Assembly: GCA_022495995.1 (NCBI GenBank)
Contig: JAFEMH010005419.1
Location: 99,750 to 163,749 of the forward strand
Source: Adenophora triphylla var. japonica
Taxonomy: Eukaryota > Streptophyta > Magnoliopsida > Asterales > Campanulaceae
Direction of reading: 5' to 3'
DNA length: 64,000 nt
The position numbers and the translations under genes are program-made. The notes beneath the pieces are model-generated. The model did no database searches, had not been told where the DNA came from, and was given only the letters and a program-made list of their open reading frames with translations. Shown in pieces: positions 22,635-33,815 of this stretch. How positions within the stretch are numbered: the stretch's first letter is position 1; every line of letters begins with the position of its first letter.

Positions 22635-23970
22635 TATGGTATTTAGCTACTCTAGTGTTCAAAAAGAGACATGAATTCAGTAGTTAACTACCTACTGAAT
22701 TCATATCTAGTGTTCAAAATATGCATGAATTCAGTAGCTATTTAGCTACTGAATCCGTGTACAATGATCAAAATACATAAATTGCAGTAGCTAAGTAGCT
22801 ATTGAATCCAAGTGTAATGTTTAAAATACACATGTATTCAGTAGCTAACAAGCTAATGAATCCAAGTACAATGTTCAAAAATAGACATGAATTCAGTAGA
22901 TAACTAGCTAATGAAAAGTTCACATGGATTTAGTACCTAATTAGTAACTGAATTCACGTGCAATGATCAAAATACACATGAATTTAGTAGTTAATTAGCT
23001 AATGAATCGAAGTGTAATGCTCAAAATACACATGGATTCAGTAGCTAACTAGCAACTAAATCCATGTGCAATGTTCAAAATGCACATGTATTCAGTAACT
23101 AAGGGGGCTTTTGTTTTTTCATTTTACCTCTTATTAAGAGGTAAATCACTTAATTCTAAGAGGTAAAACACTTTAAGTGTGTTTGTTTTTTTTTTTTTTT
23201 CAGCCTTAATGCCTCTTAAAAGCCACTGATTTTTAAGAGGTAAAAATGGTGCTGAAAGCCTCTTAAAACGCACTGTTCATGCTTGGTTTATGTTAATTTT
23301 TTTTAAACCCGTTTACTGTTCACTGCATTTACGTTTGGGTTTTTTTTTTTTTTTTTTTAAATTTTTTTTATTTTTTTTAACTGTTTCAGATAATGAATTC
23401 AGATACAAAATCAAATAACTTATCCAATTCAGAATTCAGTTTTCAGTTGCTGCCTCTTAATCATTCAGCCATTTTCAGAACTGAAATCAGATTTCAGCAC
23501 TTATCACTTAAAAAAAACAAAAACCCCCTAACTAGTCACTGAATGCAATATTCAAAATATATATGAATTCAGTAGATAAGTAGTATAGAATTCAAGTGTA
23601 ATGTTCAAAAATACACATGGATTCAGTAGCTAACTAGCTACTGAATCATTTATACAATGTTCAAAAATATCCATGAATTCAGTAGTTAACTAGCTAGGGA
23701 ATCAATGTGTAATGTTCAAAATACACATGAATTTAGTAGCCAACTAGCTAGTAGATGCAATGCTTAAAATACATATGGATTCAGTAGCTAAGTAGCTATT
23801 GAATACAAGTGTGTTGTTCAAAAATATACATGAATTCAGTAGCTAACTAGCTACTGAATTCATGTGTAATGTTCAAAATATACATGAATTCAGTAGTTAA
23901 TTAGCTACTAAATTCAAGTGCAATGTTCAAAAATGCAGACGGATTCAGTAGTTAAGTAGCTAATGAATTC
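22635..23970. repeat. 55-bp minisatellite array (about 16-17 units), split by a MITE
   Basis: Units of ~54-55 bp built around AATTCAGTAGCTAACTAGCT, then ACTGAATCCAAGTG and AATGTTCAAAATACACATG. Each unit has an internal palindrome (AGTAGCTAACTAGCTACT). About eight units lie before 23102 and eight after 23529, separated by a Tourist-like MITE. Units are 10-25% diverged by eye. Confidence 0.9.
23103..23528. mobile_element. Tourist/Harbinger-like MITE inside the minisatellite
   Basis: Ends GGGGGCTTTTGTTTTTTC and (reversed) GGGGGTTTTTGTTTTTTT with TAA on both sides (23100-23102, 23529-23531). AAGAGGTAA motifs recur inside. 426 bp, no coding capacity. Confidence 0.8.
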
Positions 23971-24153
23971 AAGTGTATTTTAAAAATTTCATTGTTTTTC
24001 AACATTTTTTTCAAAATTCTATATTTAGGGATTTAGTTTGATTCGTCTCGTTGATACGAGAAAAACAGTTTGTCAGATTTTTTTTTCGACTTATAGATAT
24101 TGAGATATTTAATTTTGAAATTTGAAGGTAATTTTATTAGATTTTTTATTTTT

Positions 24154-24412
24154 GCCAATCGAAATTTTCAACCCTCATATTTTGTTTAAACTTTGATTTT
24201 AATCATTGTTATTATTTTTAGCAATTTTAACTCTTTTATTTTAGATAAATACTAATTTTCCTCAAAATAGTGAAAATTAAGGCATTTTTAACCATCGTAC
24301 TTTAGTGTTTTTTTGAAAAATTGAGTGCGTATTTAAACAACTGCTAAAAATAAATAAAGATAGTTAAAATCAAAACTTAAGAAAAAAACGACGATTCAAA
24401 ATGTCAATTGGC
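24154..24412. mobile_element. Fold-back MITE
   Basis: Two arms of ~75 bp, starting GCCAATCGAAATTTTC and (reversed) GCCAATTGACATTTTG, that pair well through TTTTGATTTTAA and TTATTTTTAGCA segments. Superfamily unsure; Mutator-like is possible. Confidence 0.55.
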
Positions 24413-24530
24413 CTTTGATTTTTGAAAAATTGAAAAAATATTAAAATAATCAACCCATTTATAAAAGTTTAATAATTTTAATTGATTATTACAACAGTCA
24501 CAATATTAGCGGTTACCTTATTTGGTATTA

Positions 24531-24691
24531 CTAGTAAAAGTCTGTGTCCGAGGACACGTGTTTTTTTTTTAATTTAATTTTTTTAAAGGGCAAAATGAGA
24601 AAGGAACAATTTAGTGAGGGCAAAATAAGAAATTTGGCCATTGAAACTGTTCGTTGTACTGTAGCAGACCCGTTCACATTTATACTATAGA
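24531..24691 (-). mobile_element. Short non-autonomous Helitron
   Basis: Minus strand: starts TCTATAGTATAAATG, ends with hairpin CGTGTCCTCGGACAC then CTAG; host A at 24530 and T at 24692. 161 bp, the shortest copy of this family here. Confidence 0.75.
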
Positions 24692-25027
24692 TTATACTCT
24701 TCCATATAAACCAATTAGTTTGTGAACGAGTATATTCAATTTATTTATTTTATATTTTATCTTTAACATCTTATTGGTTATTCAAACAAAATAAAAACTA
24801 ATAAAAATAACTACCTCAGTCACTAAATGAATGAGTGTCTGAATTTTATTTAGAATTTTATTTAAAAGACATTTTGTAAATGTTTACTTCTTATACTATC
24901 TAAACTTAGCGATGCATATATATTCTTATTATACACTTTCTATACATTTAATATTTATTAATATAAAATGAATAGCAAAAAAATTGGTGAAAAATTATAT
25001 AGATACATTTTATTTACAAAAACAATA

Positions 25028-25305
25028 CTCCCTCCGTCTCATTAATAACTTCACTTTTTGCCAAAACGGGTGTCCCGTTTAAAGCTTCACCTTTCCTAAA
25101 ATGGCAAAGAATCTTTACTATTCCACCCACTCATTCTCTCTCCTATTTTACTATTATACTCACAACATTTTTCAAATTTACTATTTCCTCCACTCATTCT
25201 CTCTCCTATTTTACTATTACACTCACAACATTTTCTCCACTCACCAATTTTCTTAATTTGCGTGCCGAAACCAAAATGGTGAACTTATTATTGGGACGGA
25301 GGGAG
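25028..25305. mobile_element. Stowaway MITE
   Basis: CTCCCTCCGTCTCATTAATA left, TTATTGGGACGGAGGGAG right, TA on both sides. 278 bp; same subfamily as 7715 and 49275. Confidence 0.9.
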
Positions 25306-25591
25306 TATATTTTTCATTTTGAGATTAAAAATTATTAAAAAACTTGACATTTGTTTAGGGACGGGGATAGTATTTTGAAAGACCATTACTAATTGGATAA
25401 ATTTAGGGGGCGTAAAATCACTTTTATAACTTATTTTTTAATGACTAAGTGAATGAAAAATGCAATAAAATTTCTTATACAAAGTTTTTTATGCAATTAT
25501 TATTTGTATAATATGTAATATGGCAATGGATAAATTTATATAAAATTTATTTTACAATTATCTCAAATTTTAATTATTAACTTCATACTTA

Positions 25592-25998
25592 CTCCTTCCG
25601 TCCCAGATCAAGGGTTCATCTTTTCCTTTTGGTCCGTTCCAGATCAAGAGTTCATTTCCATAAATGGCAAGTTTTTGAATATATTTATACCCTTATCAAC
25701 TCCATATATTTACAAAAAAATCATTCATTATACCCTTATACATTCTCTCTCCTATTTCCTACCACACATTTAACTACTATTCCTCCCACTCATTCTCTCT
25801 CCTATTAAATATTTTTAACTTTTACATTCTCTCTCCTATTCCCTACCACATATTTAACTTTTACATTCTCTCTTCTATTCCCTACCACATATTTAACTAC
25901 TATTTTATATCTCATATTTAATTTTTACTCATATTTTAAAAAATTTCTTAAAAAGCGTGAAATCCATCCCATATACCCATGGTCTGGGGCGGAGGGAG
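25592..25998. mobile_element. Stowaway MITE with internal repeat expansion
   Basis: CTCCTTCCGTCCCAGATCAA left, GGTCTGGGGCGGAGGGAG right, TA on both sides. 407 bp, longer than the others because a CATTCTCTCTCCTATTCCCT segment is repeated about four times. Confidence 0.85.
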
Positions 25999-26570
25999 TA
26001 TTTGTTAAAAATAATACTCATAGTTCTGCTAAGTTAATTTACTATCGTAAATATTACCGACATACTCCTATTTACCGACATTGAGAAAGTGTGGTGGTAT
26101 TAGTATTAATAAGAATGACTATATGGTTAAACTTTAAATGATGAAAATGAAAAATAATGGCCTGACTGACAATTGTTGTGTCTGTGTCTGTGTCTGTGTC
26201 TATCCTGCTGCGAGCACGCGCATAGATTTTGTCTTCTTTTTTTTTTTATTTTCTTGGCTAATTTGAATTATCACATTATTATTGGCTTCCTATCTTTTCT
26301 TTAAGATTTGGGCTGCTAATCAAATCTTCTTGCTACCCAAACATTAGAAAAGGGATACAAGCAAATTGACTAGGATTGTTTGTTATGTGGTTTTTGTTTC
26401 TTTTATATTTTTTGTCATTTACTTTTAAAAAAATACACTTTTTAGCAAAATGGAAAAAAAAAAAAACTAGCTATAGTATACTTCATTTGTCCAATTACAA
26501 AAAGCACAAAATGAGTTTTGTATAAAAATTAAGAAAAATATATAATAAAGTGAGTGATGATAGCTATTTC

Positions 26571-27263
26571 TGGCCCAATGGTCGGCACACCCAGTCCGCA
26601 GCCTGCAGCCCGTTTAGTCCGTATTCGCCAATGCGTGGATCAACCCATGATCTGACCCTAAGTTTGGCTGAGCAGGCACACATGTACATATGTCACACGG
26701 GCCGGACTTTGTCTTAGGGCCGCTCAACCCGTTTGGGTCCGTACTCGTTTGACCTATTTTTGAGTTTTTTTTTTTTTTTTTTTCATATTTTGAAAATATC
26801 CTAAATCAAATTTGGTGGCTAAATTAGAGGGTTATTTTCATCTAAAATACATATAACAATTCATTATCTTTGTTTAAAAATGGCGTGTATGTTGACAATT
26901 AAGGTGAAAGTCAAAGTTATTTAAAATTCATATAGCCACTATTTGAGTCTTACATGTATAAAATAATTAATTTTTTGAGGACTAAGTGATTTATATTTTT
27001 AGAAAATAGTTTATTAAATTTGAAATCATTTTTTTTTATATTATTTTCAGCTTTTTCTAATTTTTTTTTAAATAGCCTGAAATCATTTACCCGTGAATCA
27101 TTTGATACGGACCAAACGGGCAAGCTTGAAAGGCATAATTGGGTCGAGCAGGGCCGGGCTTAGCCCATTTCGACAAGGAGGGTTTTTGTCTATTTCTTGG
27201 GCGGGCAACTTCCAGCCAAGCCAGGCCGGGCCGGGCCGGTTATCCGTTTGGCCAACTCCACAC
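26571..27263. mobile_element. Possible decayed hAT-like element
   Basis: CTGGCCCAATGGTCGG near 26571 and (reversed) GTTGGCCAAACGGATAACCG near 27263, with GGGCCGG/CCGGGCC repeats next to both ends, resemble hAT subterminal structure. No 8-bp TSD was found. Confidence 0.3.
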
Positions 27264-27458
27264 GTACCCAATCAACCTCTTGATCGAGTGATATTGAGAT
27301 AGTCGCCAAACTCAGAATATACTATAATTTGATCTAGCATTCGTATATATGATTACAAGTACTTGATAAATAATCTTTTAGAATATCACGAGTATAATCA
27401 AAATTTAATAAAATTTTTATTAACGTTCAATTGAGCCGAGCATTAAATCAAAATGACA

Positions 27459-27573
27459 CTACTCTCTCTCTCTCTCTTTTTAAATAAATGTCGATTTTTT
27501 TTTTTCGAATTTTCTCCTATCAAAAGCATTTTTTCTAAAAAAAATCGACATTCACATTTAGAAATGGAAAAAG
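27459..27573. mobile_element. Degraded Stowaway-like MITE
   Basis: TACTCTCTC at the left and an AATGGAAAAAGTA right end, with ATGTCGATTTT and its inverse AAAATCGACAT inside, as in the copy at 38542. Confidence 0.35.
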
Positions 27574-28045
27574 TATTAAATTTTGATTAATAATTTAATT
27601 AAGTTGAGTATTAAAATCAAAGTTAGATTTTTATCCATTACTATGACAAGTGGAAAGTCTACTTAAGTAATGGCCAGAAGCATCCAAACAAGAATGAAAA
27701 GTTATTCCAACCATTCCTATAATGGCACTGGCAGCTTCAGCCTCAGTCAACATTACAATTAGCACATTTCATCCTCATTAATTGTGGTTCTATTTTCGAA
27801 ATGACATTCAGATAGTAGTTGGATTTTTTTTTTTTTTTTAATGTTTTTAGTTTATTTTGGCATACTAATAATAATAATAAAAAAAAATGAAAAGTAAAAT
27901 AAAAAAAGAAAGTGGATAGAGATTTTTTTTTTGTTAAGATGACAAATAAGTCTCATTATTCATTTTAATTAATAAAGCAGCTAAAAAGTTTAACTAATAG
28001 TACATACTAATACCCAAAGAATCTTAAATCTGTACAGAGGAAGTA

Positions 28046-28332
28046 CTCCCTCCGTCCCGGTTCACTTGGCACCAAATTTTTGGGTGTAGGAATTAAGGAA
28101 AAGTGATGTAAGAAAGAGAAAAAGTTAAATGTTGTGAGTATGAAGAATTAAATAGGAGAGAGAATGAGTGGGAGGAATAGTTAGGAAAGAGAATGTTGTG
28201 AGTGTAAAAGTGAAGTAGGAGAGAGAATGAGTGGAGGGAATAGTGAATATTCTTTTCCATTTTGAGCAGTGCCAAGTGAAGTGGGACGACCCAAAATAGA
28301 AATTAGTGCCATGTGAAGTGGGACGGAGGGAG
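28046..28332. mobile_element. Stowaway MITE
   Basis: CTCCCTCCGTCCCGGTTCAC left, AAGTGGGACGGAGGGAG right, TA on both sides. 287 bp, with GGAGAGAGAATGAGTGG twice. Confidence 0.9.
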
Positions 28333-28636
28333 TATATCGGAAGAGATACACAAAGCTACTAAGAAAAATTGTATCAAAAGTACACTATAACGGTTGTGGT
28401 CTTTAGATTTCATACCCAAACTAATTTTTATTTCATTTAATATATCTGAATTTCTTTTTAGTTGCATTCATGGATATGATTAAATACAGGGAACGAAAAA
28501 TACAGAAAACCAAAAAAAATATCAAAATATCCATTTATATAATATTTTTTTTTTCATTTCATATTCAAAAACACTCTCCCCCTTCCTCGCTCTCTCTCTC
28601 TCAGTACGTACACGACGACCAAATACACCGATCGCC

Positions 28637-29641
28637 ATGGCTCGAGTAAAAATTTCGACAGTCCCTGCCGCCCGCTACCGCCACTACCATCGCCACCGCC
28701 TCCGCTTCTACCACCGTGCCTGTAAAGAAGGTAATGCGATTTAAACCTAATTTTAACCTAATTTTACATTCCTTAAATTTCCAATGTCTAATTTTTGTTT
28801 GATTGCTTCAATTGATTTCCTAGTTTTTGTATGAACTGCGTTTAAGTTGATTTTAATGGCAGAAATCATCTCGTGTAAACTCACACGAGAATCATCTCGT
28901 GTAAACTCACACGAGAAGCATGTCGTGTGAGTTCACACGAGATGCTTCTCGTGTGAGTTTACACGAGATGTGCCCAGTGTCCACTATTTTTCTTTACATC
29001 GTTCATATTCAGTTATAAATGCTAAATAGCTAATTTATTGTCTCTTATTTGTTTTTTTGTAGGCACGTGAACGTATGACCGCGTTCAATAGAAAGAGGAA
29101 GGCCGAGAATGCAGCTAAGGCAGATAAACGCAGCAAAAAGATACATGATAGGACTGTCGTGCGTGAGCAGCCTGATACTGGGTTTGAGCATGAGATTGAG
29201 GAGGATGTAGGAGATGATGAGACATCTTCTGATTCTGATGATAGTGGTGAGGAGGATGTAGGAGATGATGAGGTATCTTCTGATTCTGATGATAGTGGTG
29301 AGGAGGATGAGGAGGCGGAGCAGGAGGGTGGGGATGATGATGATGAGGAGGAGGGGAGGGATGATGATGATGATGAGGAGGAGATACGTGATGTTAGACC
29401 TTTGAGGCATGGGGGGGGGAGGGGTCAGGATGTGTCTAGAGGGCAGGAACGGAGGAGGAGGCAGGGTGCGGGTGAGGAGGAGCCACCATCATGGCAGATT
29501 CAGAGTGACCCAGGTGGCGGCCCAGAGAATGTTTCACTTATATATGGGTTTGGTGATCATAGAGGCCGAGAGATTTGGAGGGACGCCACTAGTGAGTCAG
29601 CGGTGACTTTCCATACGAGACTGCTGCATCTGCAAAAGTAA
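28637..29641 (+). pseudogene. N-terminal acidic ORF of the MULE, plant-mobile-domain-like end
   Basis: An exon near 28650-28729 reads (in one frame) into TVPVKK and joins by a GT-AG intron (28730-29061) to ARERMTAFNRKRKAEN. A very acidic Asp/Glu/Ser tract with two copies of an EEDVGDDE-type unit follows, and then PENVSLIYGFGDHRGREIW near the end, which resembles the start of plant mobile domains (PF10536) often linked to MULEs. The 5' exon has a stop in this frame upstream. The frame stops after HLQK at what could be a splice donor (GTAAGA). Function unknown; the mobile-domain match is a resemblance only. Confidence 0.5.
28866..28972. repeat. Array of CTCGTGTnnACACGAG palindromes (left)
   Basis: Alternating copies of CTCGTGTAAACTCACACGAG and its complement: four to five half-sites, in an intron-like part of the MULE. 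Each unit is itself palindromic at its ends. Confidence 0.8.
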
Positions 29642-29751
29642 GATAATAATTTATATGAATTTATTAAAATCTTGAAGTTATTTGGCACACACTCTATATA
29701 TTCCATTAATTATCATCCCATACTTTTCTCGATCTCGAGTATTGATTATAT

Positions 29752-30321
29752 TTGAGGACCCGTAATCTGTATCACAACATATTGACTAAAGTGTCAACGG
29801 AAGCCTTGCGCATTATCAGACAAGAGCGGGGTCGACTTCAGAAAATCAAGCGGGGTCGTAATGGGGGTAATGTCATCACTGAGGCTGCTTGCGGGTGTTA
29901 CTACAGGCGAACACATGAACTTCCATGTAGTCACGAGATTGCACGGATAGATGACTGTGGGGGACGGATTGAGCTGGCCTCGATTCATGATTTTTGGAAG
30001 AAGTTGGACATCGAAGTAGACAACCCTCCATCTGAGCCTTCAATAAATAAAGACAATTTTCAAGCTATGTTGAATAAATTTGAGAAAGCACCTGAACCAG
30101 TAAGGAGAAAGTTATTCAAAACGATGGAAGAAGGGCTAAATCACCATACAAGAGATGCTTACGAGCCAGATCATAGTTCAAAGGCGAATAAACCCCGGAC
30201 CGGAAGTTCCAGAGAACCGTCAGATTGGGAGCATACTAACAACTTTTTTCGAGTCTCCGCTACACCATCCTCGACTAGCAAAGGGTATAGATCTTCATTC
30301 ATTTGTGGCTCACACTGTTGA
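29752..30321 (+). pseudogene. MULE transposase C-terminal part with SWIM zinc finger
   Basis: VSTEALRIIRQERGRL leads into a SWIM finger, CGCYYRRTHELPCSHEIARI (pattern C-x-C-x(n)-C-x-H), then DFWKKLDIEV and a basic/Ser-rich tail. In plant MULE transposases the SWIM finger sits C-terminal to the DDE catalytic domain; here that domain is absent upstream. SWIM fingers bind DNA or protein. After residue ~185 the frame ends, and the link to the OTU-like part at 30637 is in a different frame through a Gly/Arg-rich stretch. Confidence 0.75.
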
Positions 30322-30636
30322 TTACGTTCTTGATGTATTTAATTTGCATGTTGATAGTATGAATGCTTCTCGCTCTTTTCTTTGCCCTATTTCAGTCTAG
30401 ATGCATTCATTGCATCAATCCAAGCGAGTTCGAGTCCACACACAAATGGAAATCAGCTCCGTAACCCACACCATGCACCCTCGCTAGTACTCCTACGTCT
30501 CATCCACCACTAGCCTTCCTGGTCGTGGGAGAGGACGGGGTCGAGGCGAGTCGAGGGACGAGGACGGGATCGGGGTCGGGGTTGTGGAGAGGGAAATGGA
30601 CGGCCCAATCACACTAGTATATACAGCTCTACGTAT

Positions 30637-31326
30637 TTGACGTCTTTTCCACCTTTCATTATCCCATTTATTGGAGGCATCACAGATGTGGCATCTGATG
30701 GACATTGTGGCTATAGATCCGTAGAAGCACAGATATACGGAGATGAGGAGATGTGGGCTCGAGTGCGCTCAGACTGTTACAATGAGGTGCATGCTCGCCA
30801 AGACATTTATCAAAGAGTTCTAACTTGAATAAATGTAAAGGAACTCTTACGTAGGATTGCTTGCTATGTCTGGCCGACGCCAGACAATACTTATTGGATG
30901 GACCTCCCAGATCTTGGGCACATCATTGCCACGAGGTATAATGTGGCGTTCATTTCGTACTCGGCTAGCGACGACAGCTTATGCCTTCCAGTGACTGTAC
31001 CAGCAGGAGTAGGACCACCGATAAACACAATTGTGGTGGGACAAGTGACAAACCATTTTATATTGGTATGATACTTAACTGTCTCATCTATATTTGTAAT
31101 ATTTAAGTGTCTTACTTAAATTCATTGTATTTAACTGTTATTACTTTTGCAGCTGCACATGTCAGGCAATGATTACCCAATACCACCACCACCGAACACT
31201 TGGAGGGAACACTGTGATCCAAGCGCAAGTCAACTGATCCTCCGATACCGAGATAGGATAGCAGCATTTAATGAACTCTATGATCAGGATAACCATGCAA
31301 GAAGAGAAAGATTACGTTGGGGATAG
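30637..31326 (+). pseudogene. OTU-like cysteine protease domain in the MULE
   Basis: VASDGHCGYRSVEAQIYGDE carries the D-G-x-C-G motif of OTU peptidases (the Cys nucleophile) and is followed by WARVRSDCYNEV. One stop codon (TGA at 30826-30828) breaks the frame; beyond it DLGHIIATRYNVAFISYS and NHFILLHMSGNDYPIPP continue, the last having the expected catalytic His (N-H-F). A GT-AG intron (about 31068-31152) separates NHFIL and LHMSG. OTU peptidases cleave ubiquitin; the role of such domains in transposons is unclear. The end near 31326 is RRERLRWG then stop. Confidence 0.75.
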
Positions 31327-31539
31327 TATATGTGTAATGATTTTTGAATTATAAAGTTTGTATGAATGTTTGGATGTTTGAATTATATGCTTATCCTTGT
31401 TAACACTTTTATTTCGTATACAATTTGTCTATTGGTCCCTCCCACTGTTTTGTGGAGATGTGCTATCATATCGAGAAACAAATTTCAGTTCTAGTTGCTT
31501 TTGCTGTTGCTATTGTGAAAATGCAGGTTCAGACACCAT

Positions 31540-31680
31540 TTCGTGTATACATACACGATATGTACTCACTCATCTCGTGTGCATATACAAGACATTTATT
31601 TCGTGTATATGTACACGAGACATCTCGTGTAGATTTACACGGGATAAGTGAGAACATCTCGTGTATACACACACGAGACG
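31540..31680. repeat. Array of CTCGTGTnnACACGAG palindromes (right)
   Basis: Five to six variants (CTCGTGTAGATTTACACGGG, CTCGTGTATACACACACGAG and others) near the right end of the MULE, matching the left array. Confidence 0.75.
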
Positions 31681-31739
31681 GGCAAGGGCAGAGTTGGAAT
31701 TTTTCGTTCCCTATATTTAGTATTTACCTGCATTCATGG

Positions 31740-32638
31740 TAACTGGAGCTAATGTTATCCATTTTTTTCGGTTAAATTAACATATGTCATGCATATAACC
31801 TAAATTTAAAGGGTAAAGCAGAAAAATCAATACAAATTAAAGTGAAATAATTTTTAGGGTTTTCGAGTGTATATTCAAAAAGTAAAAGGTGAATACAATC
31901 AATTTAAAAAGGCTAAATTTATTAATTTAAAAATAGAAGAATATAAATAAAAAAATTTATTTTAGAAAAATAAAATAAAATTTAACACATTTATATTATA
32001 AATTTATATTATTTCATTTTTTTTAAAAAAATATATAAATGTGAATTATTGTCTTAATATATGCATATTTTATAAATGTAATTTTTTTTTTTGAAACAGT
32101 GAAAAGTATTTTCTTATTATATGCAATTTTTATTATTTGTAGCTGTATAATTATCCTTCTATTATTTATTTTTTGAAACCATTATCCTTTCATTATTAAA
32201 AAAAAGAAAAGAGTTGCATAAAATTATGAAGTTGGAACTGGGGGAAGGAGTTGTCGAGTTGACCGAGTCAACACTGTTGTTAGACCATTACTACCACCAC
32301 ACTGCCACACCTCCATCACAACCACCACTACACCACCACCGTCACCACCATAACCACCACCAACCACAACCAACCACCACAACATCAAAAATTACAACAA
32401 ATATCTGATTTCAAAATCAGATCGATTCTAAAAAAATCAAATCTAAGGAGAGAGAAAGCTGAGACGGACTAAAAACGATGAACAACGCCGGCAATGGAGG
32501 AGCTGTGTGTCGAGGCAATGAGTTTAAATTGCATTCATGGAGAGCAGCCGGAGTTTTGCTGATGACGCTGTCTGTCCGGATTTTGGAGACGGTGGATAGA
32601 AAAGAATAGGGCCGGAGATGAGAAATTGTGTGGATATG

Positions 32639-32688
<50 letters not shown>

Positions 32689-32838
32689 AGGGTATGTCTG
32701 CGGGGGAAGGGATGGCCTGATGGAGGGGGAAGGGATGGGTGAGCTAACAATGGTGGAGGAAGAAGCATGGGAGGTTTCAAATTTACAACCTTTTCACAGT
32801 TGTTTAACTATAATTTTTATTGATTTTCCTGCTTTACC
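31740..32838. other. Intergenic DNA with low-complexity tracts
   Basis: AT-rich to 32200, then a CCACCA-rich stretch (32285-32395) and a (GA)n microsatellite at 32641-32683. The frames over these are repeat translations. No gene recognised. Confidence 0.5.
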
Positions 32839-32992
32839 CTTTAAATCAGGGGCGGAGCCAGGGGGCAGGGGGGGCACTCGCCCCCCCAGCGGCGGAAGTG
32901 CAGTGAATTTTTTTTTTTTTGCCCCCCCCCCCCATATTTTTTGTTATATATGTATATATATAATTAACTTCAAGATTAACACCAGGAGTGGT

Positions 32993-33056
32993 GTGGTTCA
33001 GCGGTAGATTTAAGATCTTCTGCACATAAGTGCGCGCGGGTTCGAACCCCAAAGTC
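32993..33056 (+). other. tRNA-like block with pol III A/B boxes, not a tRNA gene
   Basis: GTGGTTCAGCGGTAGA resembles a tRNA D-arm/A box, and CGGGTTCGAACCCC a T-arm/B box, spaced about 35 bp. The block is too short and lacks arms for a tRNA gene. The copy at 34390-34455 shows the same layout with a decayed B box. Confidence 0.5.
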
Positions 33057-33143
33057 ATCACGTAGGATGTTATGTTTTTTTTTTACACTTTCAGGTAATT
33101 ATGTGCACTATATGCATTGTTTTGCAACAATTTTAAGCAATTA

Positions 33144-33287
33144 CTCACTCGGTCCCCGTAATATATATTATTACATTTGACTTGTCAATATTTTTATAAA
33201 TTTGCTTTATTTATTTAAAAACGCTATATTTAATTTGTAACGTATCAAAAGAAAAAATACAAACATCTTATTACGGAATGAAGGGAG
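33144..33287. mobile_element. Short Stowaway MITE nested in the hAT MITE
   Basis: CTCACTCGGTCCCCGTAATA left and TTACGGAATGAAGGGAG right, TA on both sides; absent from the sister hAT copy at 34248. Confidence 0.65.
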
Positions 33288-33815
33288 TATATGAGCACAT
33301 AAATATATAATCATGTACTCCCAGATGCTAATGGTTTGTACGAGTAATATATTTTAATAAATTGTTTGCGTTAAATACTTCAACATTATTTCAATCGCTC
33401 TTTGAATTATTTACTTTTATCATTTTTGTTAACTTTCTTAATTCTTTACATTTTTAACTAAAATACATTGTATTTCATGGATCCGACCCATTTTTTACTT
33501 GTCCGACCTGAATTTTTTTTTCCTGGGCGTACCCCAACCCCGTGTAATCTTGCCCCCCCCCCCCTCCGAACATTCCTGGCTCCGCCCCTGCTTTAAATTT
33601 AGGTTAATACACGGCATAGGTCCATTTTAATGGAAAAAATGGATACCGTGCCTCATGTACTAAGGATGCAATTAAAAAAAATTAAGTATGTTTAATGCAA
33701 CGAAAATGAGTTTAGATATAAAATACGATGTTAATAACATTTTTTTGTAAGACAATATCTTAAGAAGGAAAAAGAAAACAATATTTAGGGAGTGACATAG
33801 TACGCTATTTCCTGC

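Larger units (their letters stand above)
26001..28043. other. Intergenic DNA with decayed repeats
   Basis: No gene seen. Contains a (TGTGTC)n microsatellite near 26178-26202, poly-T runs, hAT-like remnants (26571-27263) and a degraded Stowaway (27459-27573). Confidence 0.5.
28473..31729 (+). mobile_element. Mutator-like element (MULE) with SWIM and OTU coding remnants
   Basis: The 9-bp direct repeat GCATTCATG flanks it (28464-28472, 31730-31738). Inside the borders GGGAACGAAAAAT (28489) is mirrored by ATTTTTCGTTCCC (31699-31711), and TAAATAC at both ends extends the inverted repeat with a short gap. CTCGTGT palindromes lie inside each end. Coding remnants in order: acidic N-terminal ORF, SWIM-finger C terminus of a MULE transposase, OTU-like domain. 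The central catalytic DDE region expected between 29641 and 29752 is missing. Confidence 0.8.
32847..33590. mobile_element. hAT-type MITE carrying tRNA-like sequence
   Basis: TIRs CAGGGGCGGAGCCAGG and its inverse CCTGGCTCCGCCCCTG, with exact 8-bp TSD CTTTAAAT (32839-32846, 33591-33598). Contains poly-C runs, a tRNA-like block (32993-33056) and a nested Stowaway (33144-33287). The second copy is at 34248. Confidence 0.88.

Noticed and set aside
22635..23970. CRISPR-like regular repeats with spacers
   Set aside because: Whole ~55-bp units repeat including the 'spacers', the genome is a plant, and there are no cas genes; it is a minisatellite.
27093..27302. 69-codon ORF
   Set aside because: Lies over GGGCCGGGC repeats of a decayed hAT-like sequence; no protein motif.
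29045..29410. 121-codon minus-strand frame
   Set aside because: Antisense shadow of the acidic Asp/Glu-rich ORF; low-complexity Ile/Leu translation.
32535..32780. Frames with repeated Ser-Leu or Arg-Glu
   Set aside because: Translations of a (GA)n microsatellite.
32993..33056. Possible tRNA gene
   Set aside because: Only A- and B-box-like parts are present, the acceptor stem does not pair, and it lies inside a hAT MITE.
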